In this document: one piece after another, positions 26,517 through 35,151 of the stretch | Position numbering within the stretch: position 1 is the first letter of the stretch | Layout: each line of letters begins with the position of its first letter | Assembly (NCBI RefSeq): GCF_007752535.1 | Contig: NZ_CP036426.1 | Location: 6,572,001 to 6,636,000 of the forward strand | DNA: 64,000 nucleotides | From: Tautonia plasticadhaerens | Lineage (GTDB): Bacteria > Planctomycetota > Planctomycetia > Isosphaerales > Isosphaeraceae | Reading direction: 5' to 3' | The notes under the pieces: generated by a model | The model's database searches: none | The model's input: only the letters and a program-made list of their open reading frames with translations | Told to the model about the DNA's origin: nothing | Translations under genes and position numbers: made by a program

Positions 26517-29500
26517 ATGACAGGTCAAGAGCACGGGCTTCGTGACGTAGAGGTGGTCGACGATCTAGGCTCCGACTATGCCTACCGCGAGCTCTGGGCG
26601 TTGATCGTAGGGATCTCCTCCCACGCTCACTCGCCGTGGGATCTCCGCTTCGCCCATCGCGATGCGGATGAGCTGGCCAAGCTCCTGAAGAATCCCTCAT
26701 ACGGCGGGCTCGACGACGTGCACATGAAAGTGCTGCTCAACGAGCAGGCGACGACCGCCGCGATCACCCGGGCCCTGCGGTCGTTCTTAAGAAAACCCGC
26801 GCGACAGGACCTCGTCCTGCTCCACTTCTCCTGCCACGGGACGCCCGACCCGGACGGGCTGGACGAAGTCTACCTGGTCACGCACGACACCGACCCCGAC
26901 GACATCGCGGCGACGGCCGTCCCGATGCGCGAGATCGACTTCGCGGTGGAGAAGACGCTGAAGGCCGAGCGCGTCGTCATCCTCGCCGACACGTGCCACT
27001 CGGGGGCGCTGGGCAATCGGAATCGGTCTACCAAATTGGTGGCACCCAGCGCGCAGGTCCTCGCCAGCCACCTGAGCGAGGTCGGCAAGTCCAAGCGCGG
27101 CAAGGCGTGGCTGATGTCGGCCGAGGCCAGCGAAGTGTCGCTCGAGGACGAGCGCTGGGGCGGCGGGCATGGGCTGTTCACCTTCCACGTCATCGAGGGC
27201 CTGAAGGGCGGGGCCGAGCGGGACGGGCGGGTGCGGGTCGGCGACCTCTTCACCTACGTCGACGAGCGCGTCCGCAAGGATAGCGAGAACCGGCAGCACC
27301 CGATCCGGGGGATGGAGCAGTTCGCCCGCGACCTGGTGCTGGCGACGACGGCCCACCTGAGCGCCGAGGAGCACTTCCAGATCGGCCGGCTGCTGGATGG
27401 CATGGGCCGGCTGTTCCACGACCCGCGACGGCTGGAATCCGCGAGCGAGCAGCTCAGGTGGGCCTTCGACAAGGCCGCCGAGAGCAACTTGCCGATGCCG
27501 CGGGCCGCGATCCTGCACGGCCTGGCCCGGCTCTCGCTCCGCGAGGGCGACCGGGCCCTCGCGGCCTTCGACGCGGCGCTGAAGGCCGCCGGCGAGGACC
27601 TCGATGCCGCGGCCGACGCCCGGTTCCACCGCACCTTGGCCCTGCTCGACGACGGCCGTCCCCTCGGCGAGGTGCTCACGGCGCTCGACGATTTCCTGTC
27701 CCGTCACGAGGCCGATCCCCGGGCCGATTGCGCCCGCGAGATGCGCCGGCGGATCGAGACCGTCGAGCGGTCGCGACAACGGGCCCTGCTGATCGGGATC
27801 GCCGAATACCAGCGGGCTTCCCTCAATCTTCGAGGCCCCACGCACGACCTGAAGATCCTGAGCGACGTCCTCGTCGAGCGCCTCGGCTTCCTCCCCGCCG
27901 ACGTCCGGCTGCTCTCCGACGCGGCCGCAACCCGGAGCGGCATCCTGGCCGCCCTGGCCGACATGGCCCGCGAGTCCAACCCGGACGATGTGGTGGTCGT
28001 TTACTTCGCAGGACACGGGTACGAGGGGACGAATGAAACCTACTGGGTCGCCCACGACACCGACCCGGACACCGGCGCTAACGCCTTGAAGGGGGCTGAG
28101 ATTCACGCGGCCCTCAGGGCGATCCGCTCGTCCCAGACGATCGCTCTGATCGACACGCACCCGAACGACAACTACCTGGACCTGATCGCAGCGGATGGTG
28201 GCTACACGCTGGTCCTCGGCGCCAGTCCCGGAGAGATGGCCTACGAGACGGCGGGCGACGCCGAGGTCCCCGAACCGCATGGGGTCTTCACGCTGGCCCT
28301 GGTCCGCGTTCTCCGCCAGGGTGCCGCCCGGGAACTCCGGACGTGTCAGTTACGCGATCGGCTCATCGAGGAAGTGCGCCGTCTGGGCTACCAGCCGGCG
28401 GACTCGGAGGCACCGCCGGTGCAGACCGGGCCGGCCGAGGCCATCCCCCGGGCGGTGCGGCGGCAGACACCGAAGGTCATCGGCAACGAGGACCAGGTCC
28501 TCTTCAGCGGCCTGCCCGACTTCGCCGAGTTGTTCCGCTTCAGCCGCAACCGGGGTTTCGCCCGGATGACGATCGGGCATGTCGAAAACCTCGAACAGAA
28601 GACCCGGTCGCTCTCCTGCCCGTTCTCCGGGTTCCGCTACGGTCTCGGCCGGGCATACCTGGAGCAGGGCCGCGCCGACCTGGCCATCCCCCTGCTGGAA
28701 GGCGTGCCCCCCACCGCCCCGGAGGGGGGTGAGGCCGGCCTCGCGCTGGCCTGCTCGTACCTCGAGCGGGATCGGGAGGAGGACGCACGTCGAGCCCTGG
28801 ACGCGGCGATCGCGACCCGTGCGGCGCCCGAGAACGCCTGGGAACGCTCGGCCCTGGACCACCTCCGGACGCTCGTCGACCGCGGGATCGCGCGGCGCAG
28901 GGCCCTGCTCGTCGGGATCAACGCCTATGTCGCGCCCGAGGTCCCCAACCCCGGGGGGGCGGTCGCCGATGTGGATGCCCTGAACGCCGTCCTGGTCGAC
29001 CGCTGGGGCTTCCGGCCGGAGGACGTGACGATCCTGACCGACGCCGCCGCGACCCGGGACGCGATCCTGGCCGGGTTCCGGTCCCTGGCCGAGGCCGCGC
29101 GCGAGGCCCCGTGCATCTTCGCCTTCTCGGGCGTCGGCTCGACCGACTCCGAGGGCCGGCCCGGGATCATCTCCGTCGACAGCCGGCAGCGTCCCGACCT
29201 CTTCGACGACATCGACGTAGAGGAGCTGACGCGGATCGCGGGCCCCTCCGCTCCGAACCTGATCGCGATCCTCGATGCCGGATGGACCCACACGAGCACC
29301 GAGGACGAGGAGCTCCTGCGGCGTGGCCGGTGCGCGCCGTCGAACGTCCGCTCCCGCATCGCGGCCCGCGACCTCGGTTCGTATCGGGAACTGAGCGGCC
29401 TGAGCCTCGGGATCGGCCGAACGACCATCTACTCCGAATCGCTCCGGGTGGATTTCACCGGGCGTTCAGTCGTCGAGGAGTTGCTGCCCGACCCCGAACC

Positions 29501-30206
29501 GGGCACGACCGCGCCGAAGCTCCAGGGCCGGCTCATGCACGCCCTGACGTCGGCACTCCGGCGGCTCGACCCCGATCACGCAACGGCCTCGGCCTGGCTC
29601 GCGGAGGCCTTCGTGTCCTGGACCGACCCGAACACGAAGCAGCGGACCGACGATCCGGTGGTCATCTCCGAGACCGAGACGGACGCGCCGCTGTTCGGCT
29701 CGTCGGCCTCGCGGGAGGTCCTCACGGCCTTGCGCCGGGTCGAGCGCGGGCCGATCGCCGAGCTTGTCCCGAGGCTCAAGCGCCTGATCGAGAAGCAACG
29801 GCGGCCGGAATTCCTGCTGAACCTCGGGTTGGCCCACGAGGCGCTCGACGACCGCGACGCCGCCATCGACGCCTTCGAGGACGCCCGGGATCACGAGGAG
29901 GCCACGTCGGGTATCCGGGCCGAGGCCCGATACCACCTGGGGCGGGTCCTCTATGAGCGGAACCGGGGGACCGACCTCGACCGCGCCATCGGCGAGTTGC
30001 GGGAGGCCATCGCGCAGGACGCGGGCCTCACCGGGGCCTTCTACTACCTGGGTCGGGCCCTCCGCGACTCGGCCCGGCGCAACCTCGACGACCTCGCCGT
30101 CCAGGCGTTCCGGAAGTATCTCGACGGCGACGCCCCGCTCGGCCATCGGGACGAGGTCCGCCGCTGGATGAACCCGGGCCGGAATGTCACGACCTCGACC
30201 CTCTAG
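26517..30206 (+). CDS. three-caspase/TPR protein with one intact and two degenerate protease domains
   Basis: 1,229 residues; ATG 26517 follows GAGGACGAAG. Caspase-like domain 1 (about 25-290) keeps HFSCHG (His107) and LADTCHSG (Cys160). A helical TPR-like stretch follows (about 300-415). Domain 2 (about 420-610) keeps VYFAGHG (His500), but the Cys box reads LIDTHPND, without Cys. TPR-like repeats (about 700-790). Domain 3 (about 795-1000) reads FSGVGS and LDAGWTHT, lacking both His and Cys. The C-terminus (about 1080-1229) is again TPR-like. First gene of the plus-strand operon, 22 bases before the next. It fits a scaffold that assembles active and inactive protease units; this is inference. 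Confidence 0.8.
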   Translation: MTGQEHGLRDVEVVDDLGSDYAYRELWALIVGISSHAHSPWDLRFAHRDADELAKLLKNPSYGGLDDVHMKVLLNEQATTAAITRALRSFLRKPARQDLVLLHFSCHGTPDPDGLDEVYLVTHDTDPDDIAATAVPMREIDFAVEKTLKAERVVILADTCHSGALGNRNRSTKLVAPSAQVLASHLSEVGKSKRGKAWLMSAEASEVSLEDERWGGGHGLFTFHVIEGLKGGAERDGRVRVGDLFTYVDERVRKDSENRQHPIRGMEQFARDLVLATTAHLSAEEHFQIGRLLDGMGRLFHDPRRLESASEQLRWAFDKAAESNLPMPRAAILHGLARLSLREGDRALAAFDAALKAAGEDLDAAADARFHRTLALLDDGRPLGEVLTALDDFLSRHEADPRADCAREMRRRIETVERSRQRALLIGIAEYQRASLNLRGPTHDLKILSDVLVERLGFLPADVRLLSDAAATRSGILAALADMARESNPDDVVVVYFAGHGYEGTNETYWVAHDTDPDTGANALKGAEIHAALRAIRSSQTIALIDTHPNDNYLDLIAADGGYTLVLGASPGEMAYETAGDAEVPEPHGVFTLALVRVLRQGAARELRTCQLRDRLIEEVRRLGYQPADSEAPPVQTGPAEAIPRAVRRQTPKVIGNEDQVLFSGLPDFAELFRFSRNRGFARMTIGHVENLEQKTRSLSCPFSGFRYGLGRAYLEQGRADLAIPLLEGVPPTAPEGGEAGLALACSYLERDREEDARRALDAAIATRAAPENAWERSALDHLRTLVDRGIARRRALLVGINAYVAPEVPNPGGAVADVDALNAVLVDRWGFRPEDVTILTDAAATRDAILAGFRSLAEAAREAPCIFAFSGVGSTDSEGRPGIISVDSRQRPDLFDDIDVEELTRIAGPSAPNLIAILDAGWTHTSTEDEELLRRGRCAPSNVRSRIAARDLGSYRELSGLSLGIGRTTIYSESLRVDFTGRSVVEELLPDPEPGTTAPKLQGRLMHALTSALRRLDPDHATASAWLAEAFVSWTDPNTKQRTDDPVVISETETDAPLFGSSASREVLTALRRVERGPIAELVPRLKRLIEKQRRPEFLLNLGLAHEALDDRDAAIDAFEDARDHEEATSGIRAEARYHLGRVLYERNRGTDLDRAIGELREAIAQDAGLTGAFYYLGRALRDSARRNLDDLAVQAFRKYLDGDAPLGHRDEVRRWMNPGRNVTTSTL

Positions 30207-30228
30207 CCGAACCGTTCGGGAGTCCGCG

Positions 30229-33200
30229 ATGAATCGCACGCTCTACGCCCTGCTCGTCGGCATCGATAACTACCCCGAGCCGAGACACCGACTCAACGGG
30301 TGCATCAACGACATCACCCGGATACGCGAGTACCTCGATGCGCGGTACCGCAAGGACGCCGGCTTCACGCTGGCCCCCCCCGTCGTCCTGACGGACGCCC
30401 AGGCGACGCGCCAGGCCGTCGTCGACGCCTTTCGGGGCCATCTCGGGCAGGCGAAGAAGGGGGACGTCGCCCTGTTCTACTACAGCGGCCACGGCTCCCA
30501 GGAGCGCGCCCCGAAGGAGTTCTGGCACCTCGAACCGGACAAGCTGGACGAGACGCTGGTCTGCTACGACTCCCGGATGGACGGCCCGGGCCATCACGAC
30601 CTGGCTGACAAGGAGCTGGCGTACCTGATCGAGCAGGTCGCGAAGCCGGGCGGGCACGTCGTCGTCGTCCTCGACTGCTGCCACTCGGGCTCCGGCACCC
30701 GCGACCTCCGCGTCCAGCAGACCGCCGTCCGCCGCATGGAGACCGACCTCCGCGAGCGGCCGCTGGACACCTTCATCATGACGGTTCAGGACGCCGACCG
30801 CCTCTCGCGCGGGGCCGACGGCGGCGTCGGGGCCGACTCGGGCTGGTCGGCCGCGGGCGCGCACGTCCTGCTCGCGGCCTGCCGCGACGACGAGGAGGCC
30901 GTCGAGTACCACGCCGAAGGGCCCGACGGCCGGGTCGAGCCACGCGGGACGTTCTCGTACTTCCTGGGCGACGCCCTCCGGACGATCACCGGCCCGATCA
31001 CCTATCGCGAGCTGTTCGCGCGCACCGAGGCCCTCGTGCGCTCCCGGGTCCCCGGGCAGACGCCGCAGATCGAATCGATCCCCGCCGGCAACCTCGACCT
31101 GGAGCTGTTCGACGGCGCCATCCGGCCGACGCTGCCGTTCTACACCCTCTCGCAGCGCGACGGCCAGTGGCGGATCGACGGCGGCGCTGTCCATGGCCTC
31201 CCGGCGGTCGACCCGACCGACCCAACCCTGCTCGAAGTGTTCCCCTTCGGGGTCCCGGACGACGACCTCCGAACCGCCTCGAAGGCGCTGAGGCGCGTCA
31301 CCCTCTCCCGGGTCGAGCCGACATCCAGCGTGGTCGAGGGGGGCGAGGCCCTCGACCCCGAGCAGGCGTACAAGGCGGTGATCGCCGCGATGCCCCTGCC
31401 GAGGATCGGCGTCGTGTTCGAGCTCCCGGACTCCGACGGCGCGAAGCTGGCGATCCAGGCGCTTGCGACCGCCCGCGACGGGTCCCAGCCCTCGCTCTAC
31501 GTCCGCGAGGCCGGCATCGGGGCGATCGCCCGCTTCCGCCTCCTGGCCGAGGGCGGCGGCTACGTCATCACCAGCCCCGAGAGCGACCGCCCCCTGGTCG
31601 CCCGCATCGAGGGCCAGACCCCGGCCACTGCCCGGTTGGCCTTCCAGCGCCTGGAGCACATGGCCAAGTGGATCCTCGCCTCCGAGCTGAGCAACCCGAA
31701 CACCTCGGTCCAGCCCGAGGACGTCGTCCTCGAACTCCTGGACGCCGACGGCCAGCCGCTGCCCGGCCCCTCCATCCGGCTGGAGTATCAGCTCGATACG
31801 AACGGCAAATGGCAGCCTCCCCGGTTCAAGATCCGGCTCGTGAACAAGACCGGGTACGACCTCGCTACCGGGGTCGATAACGGCCGGGTGCTCTACTGCG
31901 GCCTGCTCGACCTGACCGACACCTTCGCCATCAGCCCGCTGCTCGAGGCCGGCTACGTGCGGCTCGGGCCGGGCGAGTCGTACGAGGCGTTCCAGGGCAA
32001 GTTCGTCGAGGCCAAGGTGCCCGACAAGGTCTGGCAGCAGGGTATCGTCGAGTACAAGGATGTTCTCAAGCTAATCGTCTGCACGAAGGAGTTTAACACC
32101 CACCTCATGCGGCAGGGGCCGCTCGACCTGCCCGGGACGAAGTCGACCACGCGCGGGATCACCCGGCGCGGGAGCCTGAACCGGCTCATGGACCGGTTGC
32201 AGACCCGCGAGATCGGGGTCGTCTCCGAGGGCGAGGACCTCGACGACTGGTGGGCCACGCAGGTGATCTTCACGACCGTCCGCCCGCTGGAGGCCGCCCC
32301 GGTCCCGAACGCCCCGGGCCGCTCGGTGGCCCTGGCCGGGGGCGTCCGGCTGCTCGACCACCCGGCGCTCAAGGCGAGCGCCCGCCTGAGCCCCGCCCCC
32401 GCCGCCTCGCGCGACCTGGGGAACCTCGCCCTCCCGCGCCTGCTACGCGACGACCCGACGGTCAGCCTGCCGTTCCCCCTGGCCGTCACGCGCGGGAACG
32501 ATCCCACGCTCAGTGCCCTCATCCTGACCGACGTCCGGGACGATTCCCATCGGGAAGTTACCCCCGAGACGCCGTTGAAGCTCCAGGTCCCTCGAGGCCT
32601 GGCGGACGGCGAGTACGTCCTGCCGGTCGGATTCGACGGCGAGTTCTTCCTCCCCCTGGGCCGGGCCGAGCGCACGTCCGCCGGCTCTACCGAGCTGATC
32701 CTGGAACGCCTGCCCGATCCGACCTCGGGCGGGAAGAAGAGCCTGGGCGGCTCGATCCGGATCTTCTTCCAGAAGATCGTCGGCCCGTGGCTGGGCAGCC
32801 CGAGCCCGTACCCGATCCTCGCCGCCGCCCAAGTCGGGGCCGACGGCGTCGTCGAGTCCACCCGGGACGTGGCGAGCGTCGCGCAGCTCGTCGCTGGGGC
32901 GAAGACTATCCTGCTCTACGTGCACGGGATCATCGGCGACACCCGCGAGATGGCCTCCAGCGCCCTGCGGGGCGGATTCGCGGACCGGTACGACCTGGTC
33001 CTGACCTTCGACTACGAGAATCTGAACACGACGATCGCCGAGAACGCGCGGCTGCTCGGCGAGCGGCTCAAGGCCGTCGGCCTCGGGGCCGGGCACGGCA
33101 AGCAGCTCGACGTCGTGGCGCACTCGATGGGCGGCCTCGTCTCCCGCTGGTTCATCGAGCGCGAGGGAGGGAACAAGGTCGCCCGCCGGCTGGTGATGCT

Positions 33201-33705
33201 GGGGACGCCTAACGCGGGCTCGCCCTGGCCCCGCGTCGTGGACTGGGCGACGGCCGCCCTCGCCCTGGGCTTGAACGGCCTGACCGGCACCCCCTGGGCG
33301 GCGTCTGTCCTGGGAGGCCTGGTCGCCGCCGGGAGCGATCCGCGCGTGACGCTGCGCGAGATGCTGCCCGGCTCGGAGACGCTGACCGCGATGGGCCAGG
33401 ACGGCGATCCCGGCATCCCCTACACGATACTGGCCGGCAACACGTCCATCATCCCGGCGGCTCGCGAGGACGGCGGGCCGGTGAGCCGGTTGATGGCGCG
33501 GATCTTCGGAACCCAGGCGCTCTACAGGGTCGCCAACCCGTTCTTCCTCGGCTCGCCGAACGACGTGGCGGTCGCCATCGCGAGCATGACGCAGCTCGGC
33601 CCCGGGCGGGCGCCGCTGGTCCCGGTGGAGACCGAATGCGATCATCTGACCTACTTCCGCAGCCCGGCGGGTCTGGCGAGCCTTGACAGGGCGTTGACGA
33701 GCTGA
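30229..33705 (+). CDS. caspase fused to alpha/beta-hydrolase (lipase-like)
   Basis: 1,158 residues from ATG 30229. The N-terminal caspase (1-300) has FYYSGHGSQE (His88) and VVLDCCHSGSG (Cys151). A middle region of about 550 residues contains beta-rich segments and no recognised motif. The C-terminal alpha/beta-hydrolase begins near LLYVHGIIGDT, with VAHSMGGLVSRWF (Ser966), LGTPNAGSPW, NDVAV (Asp1112) and CDHLTYF (His1139) completing a plausible triad, as in the DUF7379/PGAP1-like group. No signal peptide is seen, so it is probably cytoplasmic. Protease and lipase on one chain suggest that cleavage could release or switch the hydrolase. Confidence 0.85.
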   Translation: MNRTLYALLVGIDNYPEPRHRLNGCINDITRIREYLDARYRKDAGFTLAPPVVLTDAQATRQAVVDAFRGHLGQAKKGDVALFYYSGHGSQERAPKEFWHLEPDKLDETLVCYDSRMDGPGHHDLADKELAYLIEQVAKPGGHVVVVLDCCHSGSGTRDLRVQQTAVRRMETDLRERPLDTFIMTVQDADRLSRGADGGVGADSGWSAAGAHVLLAACRDDEEAVEYHAEGPDGRVEPRGTFSYFLGDALRTITGPITYRELFARTEALVRSRVPGQTPQIESIPAGNLDLELFDGAIRPTLPFYTLSQRDGQWRIDGGAVHGLPAVDPTDPTLLEVFPFGVPDDDLRTASKALRRVTLSRVEPTSSVVEGGEALDPEQAYKAVIAAMPLPRIGVVFELPDSDGAKLAIQALATARDGSQPSLYVREAGIGAIARFRLLAEGGGYVITSPESDRPLVARIEGQTPATARLAFQRLEHMAKWILASELSNPNTSVQPEDVVLELLDADGQPLPGPSIRLEYQLDTNGKWQPPRFKIRLVNKTGYDLATGVDNGRVLYCGLLDLTDTFAISPLLEAGYVRLGPGESYEAFQGKFVEAKVPDKVWQQGIVEYKDVLKLIVCTKEFNTHLMRQGPLDLPGTKSTTRGITRRGSLNRLMDRLQTREIGVVSEGEDLDDWWATQVIFTTVRPLEAAPVPNAPGRSVALAGGVRLLDHPALKASARLSPAPAASRDLGNLALPRLLRDDPTVSLPFPLAVTRGNDPTLSALILTDVRDDSHREVTPETPLKLQVPRGLADGEYVLPVGFDGEFFLPLGRAERTSAGSTELILERLPDPTSGGKKSLGGSIRIFFQKIVGPWLGSPSPYPILAAAQVGADGVVESTRDVASVAQLVAGAKTILLYVHGIIGDTREMASSALRGGFADRYDLVLTFDYENLNTTIAENARLLGERLKAVGLGAGHGKQLDVVAHSMGGLVSRWFIEREGGNKVARRLVMLGTPNAGSPWPRVVDWATAALALGLNGLTGTPWAASVLGGLVAAGSDPRVTLREMLPGSETLTAMGQDGDPGIPYTILAGNTSIIPAAREDGGPVSRLMARIFGTQALYRVANPFFLGSPNDVAVAIASMTQLGPGRAPLVPVETECDHLTYFRSPAGLASLDRALTS

Positions 33706-33803
33706 AACCGGGCCGGACCGCGAGGGATGACGCACCTACCCGGCGGGAATGGATCCCGGATGACTTTAGGTATTCCTGCCTCTTCAAGATGAGAGGACTG
33801 ACC

Positions 33804-35141
33804 ATGTCAACTGCGGAATCGAGTGAAGACCGCCGGCGCCGATTGCTTGTTGAGACCCAGGGCCGCCGGCTCGACGAGGCATACCTGCACGGATCGATCC
33901 GCGACGACCTCCAGACCGAGGCCGCCGACGCGGACCCCGACTCCATCGTGACCCCCGAGATGCTCGACCAGATCGAGGAGTACATGGACGAGATCGAGGG
34001 CGCGGGGGTGCCCCCCGGCGTCCTCTCCGACCGCGAGACGAGCCAGTCGCGCGCCTTCTTCAGCACCGACGCCGTCATCATCGTGCCCGGCTTCCTGGCC
34101 AGCTCGCTGAGCGACACCCGGCGCGGCGGCCTGGGCCTGATCTGGGTCTCCCGGGGCCTCTACGGCTCCAACCGCTTCGGCGCCCTGCGCCTGGGGGCGT
34201 ACGACGGCCACGAGGCGGACCTCAACCCCGATGTGCGCATCATCTCGACCGGGGGGCTGCCCCTCATCTACGACGTGCTCCGGCTCGGCCTGGAGGCGCT
34301 GCGGTACACGACCAGCACCTTCGGAGTCGACTGGCGCAAGGACCTGGAGATCGCCGCCCGGGGCCTGCGCGATCGGATCAAGGAGCTGGGCGGCGGCTCG
34401 AAAGGCTACCCGATCCACCTCGTCGCCCACTCGCAGGGCGCGATGGTCGCGCGGCGGGCGCTGCAACTGCTCAAGGACGACCTCGGCCAGGAGGTGGTCC
34501 GGCGCATCGTCAAGCACCTGGTCCTGCTCGGCCCGGCCAACGCGGGAAGCTTCTCCGCCGCCCTGGCGATCTCCGGCGACCACGAGTCGCTGCCGATGCT
34601 CCGCAAGCTGACGTTCGAGCCGACGGGCGGCTTCAGCCGCGTCTTCGCGACGATGTCCGGCCTGTACCAGCTCATGCCCTGGGACGCCTCGCGGCTCCCC
34701 TCGCTGGGCGACCCGGAGCACGCCGTCGGCCGTCCCGAGTTCTGGAGAGGCAAGGCCGACTTCGACGAGGCCCGGCTCAATAAGTATTATGGCTGGGCCC
34801 GCTCGATCGACACCGCGTTCTTCAACGACCGGACGTCCGTCATCCTCGGCGACTACGAGGGGTACGCGGGGCTGAAGACCCCCGCCGGGGTCGCGTTCGG
34901 GCCCGACGGGCACCTGGCCGTCACCGAGGAGTATGCCGGCGACGGCACCGTGCCGCACTGCAACGCTGTCCTGCCCGGCACGGCGACCTACATGGTTGCG
35001 AAGACCGACCATCCGATGCTGCCGACCTACCGCAACGTGGTCCAGTCGGTGCGTCTGATCCTCAATGGCAACGACCCGACCGTTGGCGGCTGGGCGACCC
35101 GCATGCCCGACGACCCGAGGGCGCCCGAGTATCACCGGTGA
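33804..35141 (+). CDS. LCAT-like lipase/acyltransferase (alpha/beta-hydrolase)
   Basis: 445 residues. I prefer ATG 33804, six to seven bases after AGAGGA, over the in-frame ATG at 33789. The catalytic triad is visible: VAHSQGAM (Ser210), AGDGTVPH (Asp380) and KTDHPML (His403), with VIIVPGFLASSL as the oxyanion strand. About 85 residues precede the hydrolase core. They are charged and probably unstructured, and include EDRRRRLLVETQGRR and several Asp/Glu-rich stretches. No signal peptide or TM segment is seen. It lies 10 bases before the next caspase gene. A substrate membrane lipid is inferred from the family. Confidence 0.8.
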   Translation: MSTAESSEDRRRRLLVETQGRRLDEAYLHGSIRDDLQTEAADADPDSIVTPEMLDQIEEYMDEIEGAGVPPGVLSDRETSQSRAFFSTDAVIIVPGFLASSLSDTRRGGLGLIWVSRGLYGSNRFGALRLGAYDGHEADLNPDVRIISTGGLPLIYDVLRLGLEALRYTTSTFGVDWRKDLEIAARGLRDRIKELGGGSKGYPIHLVAHSQGAMVARRALQLLKDDLGQEVVRRIVKHLVLLGPANAGSFSAALAISGDHESLPMLRKLTFEPTGGFSRVFATMSGLYQLMPWDASRLPSLGDPEHAVGRPEFWRGKADFDEARLNKYYGWARSIDTAFFNDRTSVILGDYEGYAGLKTPAGVAFGPDGHLAVTEEYAGDGTVPHCNAVLPGTATYMVAKTDHPMLPTYRNVVQSVRLILNGNDPTVGGWATRMPDDPRAPEYHR

Positions 35142-35151
35142 GGGACCCACG

